A stretch of 32,633 bases of DNA from Chloroflexota bacterium. GTDB taxonomy: Bacteria; Chloroflexota; UBA6077; JACCZL01. The notes under the pieces are model-generated. The model saw only the letters and a list, made by a program, of their open reading frames with translations, was not told the origin of the DNA and searched no databases. Each line of letters opens with the position of its first letter. The first letter of the stretch is position 1. Below, piece by piece: positions 23,690-30,577 of this stretch. Made by a program: the position numbers and the translations under genes. The stretch lies in assembly GCA_020850535.1 (NCBI GenBank), contig JADZEM010000161.1, forward strand, positions 1 to 32,633, read 5' to 3'.

Positions 23690-23756
23690 GGTCGTAGATC
23701 ATGGGTGGTGGGGTGGGTGACAGGTTCACCCACCCCACGAACCTCGATCTACGACC
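23690..23756. repeat. Nested hairpin between carrier gene and cysM
   Basis: Outer arms GGTCGTAGATC (23690-23700) and its complement (23746-23756) enclose a 13-bp perfect stem (23708-23720 with 23726-23738) around a five-base loop. The outer part resembles the GGGTCGT heptamers of the composite repeat. It abuts the carrier stop codon and lies 13 bases before cysM, where an SD would be expected but is missing. It could be an attenuator, an RNA-processing site, or an insertion remnant. Confidence 0.7.
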
Positions 23757-24031
23757 TAACACCCACCGGCGACAGCAGGCAGGATCGAGACGGTGTCGCC
23801 GTCCGCGAGCGGCGCCTCGAGCCGGCCGATGTAGCGAATGTCCTCGTCGTTGACGTAGATGTTCACGAACCGGCGCAACTCGCCAGTTGACTCGAACAGG
23901 CCGGTTCGGACTCCCGGATAGCGGCGATCCAGATCGTCCAACAGCTCAGCTACTGTCGAGCCGTCACCCTGAACCACCTTCTCCCCACCGGTGTGGGCAC
24001 GCAAAGGCGCGGGCACCCGAACCTCAACCAT
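23756..24031 (-). CDS. cysO: CysO-like ubiquitin-fold sulfur carrier ending Gly-Gly-Cys
   Basis: MoaD/ThiS/CysO-family carrier of 91 residues. RFVNIYVNDEDIRYI and LADGDTVSILPAVAGG are the family core and tail. The carrier end should be a free Gly-Gly, to be adenylated by an E1 and converted to a thiocarboxylate. Here Gly89-Gly90 is followed by one more codon, TGT (Cys91), then TAG; I checked the codons at 23756-23767. The protein is thus made in the form that CysM would produce (carrier-Cys) and needs a JAMM peptidase to expose the glycine. Its start is four bases after the E1 stop, with GGGAGG as SD inside the last E1 codons. Confidence 0.93.
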   Translation of the reverse strand: MVEVRVPAPLRAHTGGEKVVQGDGSTVAELLDDLDRRYPGVRTGLFESTGELRRFVNIYVNDEDIRYIGRLEAPLADGDTVSILPAVAGGC

Positions 24032-24035
24032 GTCG

Positions 24036-25130
24036 TCAGCCTCCCGTAGCCTCCATCGGTCCGCCGCAGAACGCCTCGTAGTCGATCAGCGTGTTGATGG
24101 TCGGATTGTCGCCACAGAGCGGGCACTCCGGATCGCGCCGAATCTTGACCTCGCGGAACTCCATCGCCAGCGCATCGTAGAGGAGCAGGCGGTTCACCAG
24201 CGGCTCGCCCAGCCCCAGGATCAGCTTGACGGTCTCCGTCGCCTGGATGATGCCGATCATGCCCGGCAGCGCCCCGAGCACTCCCGCCTCGGCACAGCTC
24301 GGCACCGCGCCCGGCGGGGGCGGGGCCGGGAACAGGCAGCGGTAGCAGCCCTTGCCCGGCATGAACACGGTGGACTGGCCCTCGAAGCGGAAAATGCTGC
24401 CATCGACGAGCGGCTTCTTCAAGAGGTATGCCGCGTCGTTCACCAGGTAGCGCGTGGCGAAGTTGTCGCAGCCGTTGACGATGATGTCGTACTGGCTGAG
24501 GATCTCCATCGCGTTCTCGGAGGTCAGCGCCTCGGTGTGGGCCACCACCTTCGAGTCGGGATTGATGTCGTGCAGTTGATCCTTCGCCGACTCGACCTTC
24601 GGCTTGCCGATGTTGGCGTGCCCGTGCAGGATCTGCCGGTGCAGGTTCGACAGGTCCACCACGTCGAAATCGACGATCCCGAGCGTGCCGACGCCGGCCG
24701 CTGCCAGGTACAGCGCCGTTGGCGATCCGAGGCCGCCCGCGCCGATCAACAGCACTTTGGCGTTGAGCAGCTTGCGCTGCCCGACCCCACCGATCTCGGG
24801 CAGGATGATATGCCGGCTGTAGCGAACCGCCTGCTCGGGCGTGAAACGTGAGCTGGTCGCACCGCCAGCCATGGCCGGAATTACCGCCACCTCGTCCTCC
24901 CTATCCAACGACGTCTCGAAGCCCGCAAGCTCGTCGATGCCGTGGTTATTCACGTAAACGTTCACAAAGCGATGCAAATTCCCGTCCGCATCGAACATCT
25001 CCCGATGCAGCGCGGGGTACGTGCTCGTGAGCCAGTCCATCAGGACGCCAACGGTCGAGGCGTCGTGCTCCAGTCGGGCAGCCCCGTCGGTGTAACGCCG
25101 CCATGAGGTTGGCACATAGATCCGCACCAT
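24036..25130 (-). CDS. Fused ubiquitin-like carrier and E1-like (MoeB/ThiF) adenylyltransferase
   Basis: A 364-residue two-domain protein. Residues 1-90 are a second CysO-like carrier ending AMAGG, the same length as the free one. Residues 97-355 are a MoeB/ThiF E1: RYSRHIILPEIG (103-114), nucleotide loop GAGGLGS (130-136), DLSNLHRQ, zinc cysteines C262/C265 and C336/C339, and Cys279 (VPSCAEAG) at the usual catalytic position. It lacks the rhodanese domain of mycobacterial MoeZ, so sulfur must come from sulfide or another donor. The E1 should adenylate the carriers. Fusion buries the Gly-Gly of the first domain, so either it is cleaved (JAMM) or the domain is structural. It starts 4 bases after cysK. 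Confidence 0.93.
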   Translation of the reverse strand: MVRIYVPTSWRRYTDGAARLEHDASTVGVLMDWLTSTYPALHREMFDADGNLHRFVNVYVNNHGIDELAGFETSLDREDEVAVIPAMAGGATSSRFTPEQAVRYSRHIILPEIGGVGQRKLLNAKVLLIGAGGLGSPTALYLAAAGVGTLGIVDFDVVDLSNLHRQILHGHANIGKPKVESAKDQLHDINPDSKVVAHTEALTSENAMEILSQYDIIVNGCDNFATRYLVNDAAYLLKKPLVDGSIFRFEGQSTVFMPGKGCYRCLFPAPPPPGAVPSCAEAGVLGALPGMIGIIQATETVKLILGLGEPLVNRLLLYDALAMEFREVKIRRDPECPLCGDNPTINTLIDYEAFCGGPMEATGG

Positions 25131-25134
25131 GCGC

Positions 25135-26106
25135 CTAGATCTCCACGCTCAGATAGCGCTCGCCGGTGTCACACAACAGCGTGACGACCGTGTGCCCCGG
25201 GCCAAGCTGCGCCGCGACCCGTCCGGCCGCCACCACGTTGGCGCCCGACGAGATGCCGACTAACAGGCCCTCTTCGCGCGCCAGCCGACCCGTCATCGCC
25301 AGCGCCTCGTGATCCTGGACGGACAGCACGTCGTCGAGCACGGACCGATCGAGCAGCGTCGGCACGAAGCTCGCGCCGATGCCCTGGATGGCGTGCGGCC
25401 GAAAGCGTCCGCCCTTCAGCACCGGCGAGCGGGCCGGCTCGACGCCGACCACCTGGACCTTCTCCAGCTCACGCTTCAGGACGCGCCCGACGCCGGTGAT
25501 GGTGCCGGCCGTGCCAACTCCGGCCACGAACGCATCGACGCTGCCGCCGGTCTGCGCCAGGATCTCGCGGGCCGTCGTGCGCTCGTGGACGGCCGGGTTG
25601 GCCGGATTCTCGAACTGCTGCGGCATGAAGAACTCTGGATTCAGCCGCACCAGCTCCTGCGCGGCGAAGACCGCCCCGGTCATCCCCTCGATGGCCGGCG
25701 TCAGGTGCAGTTCGGCCCCGAACCGGGCCAGCAGTTGCCGTCGTTCCAGGCTCATGTCCTCGGGCATCGTCAGGATCAGCCGGTAGCCGCGCGCCGCCGC
25801 CACCATCGCCAGCCCGATGCCGGTGTTCCCACTGGTCGGCTCGACAATCGTCGCGCCCGGCCGCAGCTTGCCCTGACGCTCGGCCTCCTCGATCATCGCC
25901 ACCGCGATGCGGTCCTTGACGCTGCCGCCCGGGTTCAACGACTCCAGCTTGGCGAGCACGCGCGCGCCACCAGCCGGCACCACCCGATTCAGCCGCACCA
26001 GCGGCGTCCAGCCGACCACGTCCACGACGGACTCGCAAACGCCGCCAGCGCGGCCGGCTGACCCGCCAGGCGGGCCGTCAGGACGTTCGGCGTGAGCGTC
26101 AGTCAT
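25135..26106 (-). CDS. cysK: Cysteine synthase A (O-acetylserine sulfhydrylase type)
   Basis: PLP enzyme of 323 residues. Lys64 (NPGGSVKDR) binds PLP, PTSGNTG (90-96) is the substrate loop, and GVGTAGT the phosphate loop. PHAIQGIGASFVP is the motif typical of classical CysK using O-acetylserine and free sulfide, unlike the CysM-type paralogue three genes on. The N-terminal 20 residues are Gly/Pro-rich. The ATG at 26106 is preferred over the in-frame GTG at 26136 because the latter adds an unconserved leader. It lies between the Rrf2 regulator (76 bases upstream) and the fused E1, first enzyme of the operon. Confidence 0.93.
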   Translation of the reverse strand: MTDAHAERPDGPPGGSAGRAGGVCESVVDVVGWTPLVRLNRVVPAGGARVLAKLESLNPGGSVKDRIAVAMIEEAERQGKLRPGATIVEPTSGNTGIGLAMVAAARGYRLILTMPEDMSLERRQLLARFGAELHLTPAIEGMTGAVFAAQELVRLNPEFFMPQQFENPANPAVHERTTAREILAQTGGSVDAFVAGVGTAGTITGVGRVLKRELEKVQVVGVEPARSPVLKGGRFRPHAIQGIGASFVPTLLDRSVLDDVLSVQDHEALAMTGRLAREEGLLVGISSGANVVAAGRVAAQLGPGHTVVTLLCDTGERYLSVEI

Positions 26107-26182
26107 GGCGCGCACCTGAAGGCAGCGTGAGAGCACAGTTCATGAGGCAAGCAAGCATCCAGTGAGCGGAAAGACGGCCGTT

Positions 26183-26620
26183 CTAGATGTAGTACATGAC
26201 GCGCTGTTCGCGGCTTCGCTGCCGCTCCACCAGATCAGCCACCGAGGTGGTATCCAGAATCTGGTTGGCTGCGCCTGCCACCGACTCCCACAGCTCGCGC
26301 GTGATGGAGGCTGTCGAGGAGCGGTCGCCGTCCGGCTCGCCCAGACAGTCCAGCGAGAGGAGCGGCCCTTCGAGCGCGGCGATGATCTCGCCCACGGCCA
26401 CGGCCTGCGGGTCGCGCGCAAGCTCGTGGCCGCCGCGCGGCCCCCGGCTGCTGCGGACCAGCCCGGCCTTCCGCAACGAGGTCAGCAGTTGTTCGAGATA
26501 CGCCTCGGGAATGGCCTCGCGCGCCGCGATCTCCGCGCTCTGCACCGGCCCCTCGCCAAAACGCCGCGCCAGGTCGATGACCGCGCGCACGCCGTAGTCG
26601 CTGCGCATCGAAAGCTTCAC
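26183..26620 (-). CDS. Rrf2 family transcriptional regulator (CymR-like)
   Basis: Winged-helix regulator of about 145 residues. KLSMRSDYGVRAVIDLA is the Rrf2 N-terminus, AREAIPEAYLEQLLTSLRKAG the recognition helices, and RGPRGGHELARDP the wing. It has one cysteine (LDCLGE), not the three needed for an IscR-type iron-sulfur cluster, so it is more like CymR, the cysteine-metabolism repressor that in Bacillus works with CysK. Adjacency to cysK supports control of cysteine synthesis (inference). The start is GTG at 26620 by alignment; GTG at 26632 and ATG at 26608 are in frame and neither has a clear SD. It heads the operon behind a strong promoter. Confidence 0.9.
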   Translation of the reverse strand: MKLSMRSDYGVRAVIDLARRFGEGPVQSAEIAAREAIPEAYLEQLLTSLRKAGLVRSSRGPRGGHELARDPQAVAVGEIIAALEGPLLSLDCLGEPDGDRSSTASITRELWESVAGAANQILDTTSVADLVERQRSREQRVMYYI

Positions 26621-26661
26621 GTTCTGCACCACTCGCGGAATTGTTGACCTGACGACTCAAT

Positions 26662-26691
26662 ATTCTAGTGTTCGTCCGGCGAAGCTGTCAA
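26662..26691 (-). promoter_or_regulatory. Sigma-70-type promoter of the rrf2-cysK-E1-cysO-cysM-mec operon
   Basis: On the - strand a perfect -35 box TTGACA (complement of 26686-26691) and -10 box TAGAAT (complement of 26662-26667) are 18 bases apart. Transcription would start near 26655, some 35 bases before the regulator's start codon. This is the closest match to consensus found in the window. The region just downstream has a loose ATTG...CAAT dyad that could be an Rrf2 operator. Confidence 0.7.
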
Positions 26692-26730
26692 CGATAGCGA
26701 GGGCAGCGCCAGGACGATTGCCTGCTGATG

Positions 26731-26883
26731 TCGTCGTGCAGCGGCGTCGGGGCTTGAATGCCCCGCCTACGATCCTGCAGTCGCTGCGCGACGCTCCAGT
26801 CGCACCAGTGCCTGCCGTTCCCGACGACCGTCGCACAGCGACTGAATGCGTGTAGGCGGGGACTTCAGTCCCCGACGAGGTCG
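26731..26883 (-). repeat. REP-like dispersed element, copy B (inverted)
   Basis: This is the same element as at both window ends, in the opposite orientation. Two hairpins of the GGCGGGG/CCCCGCC type (around 26746-26770 and 26853-26877) flank a 13-bp inverted pair (GTCGCTGCGCGAC at 26780-26792 and a one-mismatch partner). A fragment of the start repeats at 26896-26920. It fills the gap between the cysteine-operon promoter and the mmcQ-type gene. Confidence 0.8.
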
Positions 26884-26964
26884 CAGGACGGTCTCGTCGT
26901 GCAGCGGCGTCGGGGTTGAGGGCGGCGCGCTGATGAGATCGACGGCGCTCCTGGCGCACCGCCT

Positions 26965-26985
26965 GCCGACGCTGGAAACGTCGGC
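26965..26985 (-). terminator. Possible terminator hairpin after the MmcQ-type gene
   Basis: A 7-bp perfect stem, GCCGACG (26965-26971) with CGTCGGC (26979-26985) and a seven-base loop, lies directly after the stop codon of the - strand gene. No T-run follows, so it is not a typical intrinsic terminator. Confidence 0.3.
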
Positions 26986-26986
26986 G

Positions 26987-27361
26987 TCAGTGGGCCGGCT
27001 CGGCGAGGCTGGCCTGCCGTCGCCGCTCGTCCTCGAACGCCTCGACAGCCCGCTTGCCGGCCTGTCGCCGCCAGCTCTCGATCAGCAGATCGAGCAGCAT
27101 ATCCGGGTCCACCAACCCGAGCCGGACGTTCGTCCAGCCGCGCAGCCCCCAGGAGCCGGCCGCCTTCTCGAACGTCGTCGGGAAGGTCGAGAGCAACGTG
27201 GACTGGTCGTTCGGGTCGATCCACACGACCAGCCGGTCGGCGCTGGGGAGCGTCGCGTAGATCTTGCCGCGCACGCGGAAGTCGGCGGCGCCGAAGTGAC
27301 TGCGCTCCTCCGTGCCAGGGAAGCTAAGCGCCATCTCCCGGGCATCGTCAGCAGTCACCAT
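26987..27361 (-). CDS. MmcQ/YjbR family protein
   Basis: A small protein of 124 residues of the MmcQ/YjbR family (CyaY-like fold, function not established, often called DNA-binding). MALSFPGTEERSHFG near the start and FRVRGKIYATL after it are the family signature, followed by LVVWIDPNDQ and the C-terminal LIESWRRQAGKRA. The ATG at 27361 is chosen for GAGGTG four bases upstream; the in-frame start at 27394 lacks an SD. It is divergent from the ArsA-type gene with 223 bases between starts and is not obviously connected to it. Confidence 0.88.
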   Translation of the reverse strand: MVTADDAREMALSFPGTEERSHFGAADFRVRGKIYATLPSADRLVVWIDPNDQSTLLSTFPTTFEKAAGSWGLRGWTNVRLGLVDPDMLLDLLIESWRRQAGKRAVEAFEDERRRQASLAEPAH

Positions 27362-27584
27362 CTTGCACCTCTGCGGAAAAGGTCCGAGCCTCACTGTACG
27401 ACATCGTCCTGCCTGACGAAATGTAGAACTCTGGCGTTTGCATGGCCAGTCGGACCATGGACGGCGCTGCGATCTGAATCATTGTCTGCCCGGCGGCCCC
27501 GGAGCCTATAACCGCACAGTGAGCCTCGACAGCATCGGGACGGCCGCCCCTCGGCGAACGGGCGCCGCCCAGGAGCCCATCCTC

Positions 27585-28754
27585 ATGCGGATCATCCTCT
27601 ACACCGGCAAGGGCGGCGTTGGGAAGACCTCGGTATCGGCGGCCACGGCGGCCCGGGCTGCCCAACAAGGCTACCGCACCATCGTGATGAGCACGGATCT
27701 CGCGCACAGCCTCGCTGACAGCCTGGACGTGCCGCTCGGCCCCGAGCCGAAGCTGATCGCGCCGAACCTGTGGGCGCAGGAGACGGACGTCTACCACAAC
27801 CTCCGCACGCACTGGGGGCGCATTCAGGAGTGGCTGCGCTCGCTGCTGGCCTGGCGGCAGGTCGATGACATCGTCGCGGACGAGGTCAGCGTCTTGCCGG
27901 GCATGGAGGAGCTGGCGAACCTGCTCTGGATCAACCGTCACCGTGAGAGCGGCGACTACGACGTCATCGTGGTGGACTGCGCGCCGACCGGCGAGACGCT
28001 CCGCCTGCTGAGCTTCCCGGAGATCGGCCGCTGGTGGGTCGAGAAGATCATGCCGATCCAGCGGGCTGCCGTCGGGGTGATGCGGCCCATCGTCCGGGCC
28101 ACCACCGGCATGCCGATGCCCACGGACGATGTGTACGACACCGTACAGGAGCTGTTCGGCCAGCTTGACCGGCTCAACAAGATGCTGACCGATCCCGAAC
28201 TGACCTCCGTGCGGCTGGTCACCAACCCCGAGAAGATGGTGATCCGCGAGGCGCAGCGGACCTGGAGCTACTTCAACCTGTTCGGCTACCCGAGCGACCT
28301 GATCGTGCTGAATCGGATCATTCCGGACACGGTCGCGGACAGCTACTTTGCGGACTGGAAGCAGACCCAGTCTCGCCACCGCGCGATGGTCGAGGAGCGG
28401 TTCGCGCCGGTCCCGATCAAGGAGCTGCCGCTCTTCCGCGACGAGGTCGTCGGCTTGGAGCGCCTGAACGAGATGGGCGAGGCGCTGTTCGGCCGTGACG
28501 ACCCGGCGTCGGTCTTCTTCCGGGGCCGCACGCAGACCATCGAGCGGACCGCCCAGGGGTACGTGCTGAATCTGCCGCTGCCGTTCGTGCAGAAGGGCGA
28601 GGTCAACCTCGTGCACATGGGCGACGAGCTGATGGTGCAGGTCGGGCAGCACCGGCGCAGCCTGATCCTGCCGCGGACGCTGGTCGGGTTGCAGACGCGC
28701 GGCGCAAGCTTCGAGAACGAGACGCTGCGGATCAGGTTCGAGCGCGCCTCCTGA
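27585..28754 (+). CDS. ArsA/Get3-type ATPase
   Basis: P-loop ATPase of 389 residues. The deviant Walker A is GKGGVGKT (8-15), STDLAHSLAD (37-46) is the A-loop, and VDCAPTGETLRLLSFPE (131-147) is the ArsA signature, with Glu where many members have His. Residues from about 300 form the small beta domain (GYVLNLPLPFVQKGEVNLV) of bacterial ArsA-like proteins. Neither arsenite-binding cysteines nor arsB/arsR/arsD genes are present, so a role in arsenite export is not supported; a Get3-like handling of hydrophobic or tail-anchored proteins is an alternative. The ATG at 27585 has AGGAG upstream. The frame extends 49 codons upstream without conservation. A heptamer array begins two bases after its stop. 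Confidence 0.9.
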   Translation: MRIILYTGKGGVGKTSVSAATAARAAQQGYRTIVMSTDLAHSLADSLDVPLGPEPKLIAPNLWAQETDVYHNLRTHWGRIQEWLRSLLAWRQVDDIVADEVSVLPGMEELANLLWINRHRESGDYDVIVVDCAPTGETLRLLSFPEIGRWWVEKIMPIQRAAVGVMRPIVRATTGMPMPTDDVYDTVQELFGQLDRLNKMLTDPELTSVRLVTNPEKMVIREAQRTWSYFNLFGYPSDLIVLNRIIPDTVADSYFADWKQTQSRHRAMVEERFAPVPIKELPLFRDEVVGLERLNEMGEALFGRDDPASVFFRGRTQTIERTAQGYVLNLPLPFVQKGEVNLVHMGDELMVQVGQHRRSLILPRTLVGLQTRGASFENETLRIRFERAS

Positions 28755-28755
28755 C

Positions 28756-29098
28756 GTGGGTCGCGGGCCGTGGGTCGCGGGTCGCGGGTCGCGGGTCGCG
28801 GGTCGCGGGTCGCGGTGAAAGCGTGCAAGTTCCAGTTGTCATCCTGAGCGTAGCGAAGGATCTCACCCGCTGACCGTCAACGCGCGTGTCACTCTCCGAG
28901 CGTTAGCGCTCCCAACACCCACCGAACATCAGCGTGTGCATCACCCGCCGACCGTCAACGCTCGCGTCAGCGGGTGAGGTCCTTCGCTACGCTCAGGATG
29001 ACATGGGGAGTTGCGTGTTTGCTACGTGGCAGCCGCGCAAGTCAGATTGTACCCTTCCTCGACCCTCGACCCTCGACCCTCGGCCCTCGACCCGCGCT
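28756..29098. repeat. Composite dispersed element, copy 2 (opposite orientation), with two heptamer arrays
   Basis: This fills the 344 bases between the convergent ArsA-type and lipoprotein genes. It has a GGGTCGC heptamer array (28756-28815), then a 38-39-bp inverted repeat (28836-28874 with 28966-29003, one mismatch) starting TTGTCATCCTGAGCG, then a CCCTCGA array (29057-29093). Sequences outside the arms (GTGAAAGCGTGCAAGT on one side, a TTGCGTG-type flank on the other) also match copy 1 in reverse. The left array starts two bases after one stop codon and the right array ends a few bases before the other. Confidence 0.85.
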
Positions 29099-30121
29099 CT
29101 AGCTGCCGACAACGCCGTCGAAGGCCAGCTCCGACCAGCTGGTTGGGGTCTGGCGCAGCCGACCGGTCAGCTGCCACAGCTCGGCGATCCGGGTGATGCC
29201 ACGCGGCCGCGCGCCGGGCTGCCAGCCCGAGCGCTCCAGCAGCGCCCCGAGCCGTTCGGGCGCGATCCGCAAGTCCTCGGTCTCGGAGAGCAGCCGGGCG
29301 GCGCCGACAGGATCGGCGGCGGCCAGCCGCGCCCCTTCCGTCAGCATCTCGGTGAACGCATCGACCAGGGGACCAGCCCGCTCCCTGAGCGCCGGCAACG
29401 CGTAGACGATCGCCGTCGAGGGCAGCCCGCCGAACAGGTCGCGACCGTCGACCAACCGCTCGGGGCCAGTCCCCTCGAGCTCCAGCTCCAGAAACGGCGT
29501 CACCCCGACGTGCGCCGCGAACTCCTTCCCCTGCTTGAGGGCCGGCAAGGCCTCCGAGTGGGGACGGTAGACCAGGTTGCCGTCGAGCGCCCGGGCGTCG
29601 CCAAGCTCGCGCAGGGCCGCCAGCTGCAGGACGGCCGTCTCCAGACTCGACTCTTCGGGCACCGCGATCCGGTCGCGTGGCTTGATCGAGCCCAGCGACC
29701 GCAGCCCCGGCCGCCCGACCACGGCGCACGGCACCGCCGACACGCCGCCCAGCACCCGGACGGGAAGGTCGGCCTCACGGGCCAGATAGAAGGCCGTCGG
29801 CGGCCCGCAGGCAATGTCGATGCCGCCGTCTCGCAGGGCTTCGTTGACGGCCTCGGCCGGTGGGATCACCTTCCACTCGACCCACATGCCCGGGATGGCG
29901 TCTTCGAGCAGGCGACGCTCACGCATCTGGAGCAGCGGCGCATACGGCGCGGTGCCGTAGATGTTCATCCGCAGCACCAGCCTGCGGGATGGATCGCGCC
30001 GCACGAGCCGGGCCGGCTGGCAGGCCGTGAGCGCCGCGAGGCCGGCCGCCCCGCCGAGCAGCAGCGGCAAAGCCCGCCGCCGAGAAACCCTCGGGGAATC
30101 CCCACCTCCCGTGACCGCCAT
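29099..30121 (-). CDS. Tat-exported substrate-binding lipoprotein, NMT1/THI5-like
   Basis: Periplasmic-type binding protein of 340 residues. Residues 13-34 combine a twin-arginine signal (SRRRALPLLLGGAAGL) with a lipobox LTAC, Cys34 being the predicted lipidated residue. The mature part resembles SsuA/NMT1/THI5 receptors: IPPAEAVNEALRDGGIDIACG and TAFYLAREADLPVRVLGG. No permease or ATPase partner is encoded in the window, which is unusual for an ABC receptor. It starts one base after the stop of the aconitase X small subunit, so the ligand may be that enzyme's substrate (inference). It is the last gene of a four-gene operon. Confidence 0.85.
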   Translation of the reverse strand: MAVTGGGDSPRVSRRRALPLLLGGAAGLAALTACQPARLVRRDPSRRLVLRMNIYGTAPYAPLLQMRERRLLEDAIPGMWVEWKVIPPAEAVNEALRDGGIDIACGPPTAFYLAREADLPVRVLGGVSAVPCAVVGRPGLRSLGSIKPRDRIAVPEESSLETAVLQLAALRELGDARALDGNLVYRPHSEALPALKQGKEFAAHVGVTPFLELELEGTGPERLVDGRDLFGGLPSTAIVYALPALRERAGPLVDAFTEMLTEGARLAAADPVGAARLLSETEDLRIAPERLGALLERSGWQPGARPRGITRIAELWQLTGRLRQTPTSWSELAFDGVVGS

Positions 30122-30122
30122 C

Positions 30123-30551
30123 CTACCCCTTGCGCTTCCGGACGCGGACCTCGCCGGCCGGCGGATCGACCACCAGCCAGTCGCCGCTCTCGATGACGCT
30201 CAACGGGTCCGGGTCCAGCCGGTCCATCAACGGCAGCTCGGCCAACGCCGCCCCCTGCGCCATGATCGGGTTCGCCGTCTGGAAGATGATCCCCAGCGGG
30301 GCCGTGCCCTGCGCGCGCATGTCGAGCAGCGCCCAGGCTGTCGCCACGCCGCCCTTTGCCGTCGTGTGGACGAGCACCTTCCCGACGATGCTCTGGCCGT
30401 ACAGGTCGTGGGCCTCGCGCGAGAAGACCCCCGTTTTGCGATTGAGGTCGTAGCGGGCGCTGAAGCCCTGGTGCGAGACCAGCGCCTCGCCCTCGACGCG
30501 CGGCCCGATGCCCGGGTGCCCGCGCAGCACGATCTCCCCATCCTGCGTCAT
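30123..30551 (-). CDS. Aconitase X small (swivel, DUF126) subunit
   Basis: The 142-residue DUF126 swivelling-domain subunit of aconitase X, a dehydratase family that includes archaeal phosphomevalonate dehydratase and bacterial cis-3-hydroxyproline dehydratase. VEGEALVSHQGFSARYDLN, GVFSREAHDLYGQSIVGKVL and ANPIMAQGAALAELPLMD are family segments. The loop that carries the catalytic Ser in characterised members (a Gly-Ser-rich turn) reads TTAKGGVATAW (63-73), without serine, so this is a divergent subgroup. The ATG at 30551 has GGGGGA upstream; a GTG overlapping the large-subunit stop is possible. It pairs with the gene just before it. Confidence 0.9.
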   Translation of the reverse strand: MTQDGEIVLRGHPGIGPRVEGEALVSHQGFSARYDLNRKTGVFSREAHDLYGQSIVGKVLVHTTAKGGVATAWALLDMRAQGTAPLGIIFQTANPIMAQGAALAELPLMDRLDPDPLSVIESGDWLVVDPPAGEVRVRKRKG

Positions 30552-30577
30552 CGTGTCCCCCGCTTCGCCGCGCACGT

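Noticed and set aside
24036-24047. The E1 fusion protein itself ends in Gly-Gly, suggesting a third carrier tail
   Set aside because: Those codons (GGA GGC) form the Shine-Dalgarno GGGAGG for the next gene, and the residues before them are not a ubiquitin-like tail, so the match is probably a by-product of the ribosome-binding site.
26107-26182. Gap between rrf2 and cysK as a cysteine-related riboswitch or T-box
   Set aside because: At 76 bases it is too short for a T-box, and no conserved riboswitch elements or strong stems were found.
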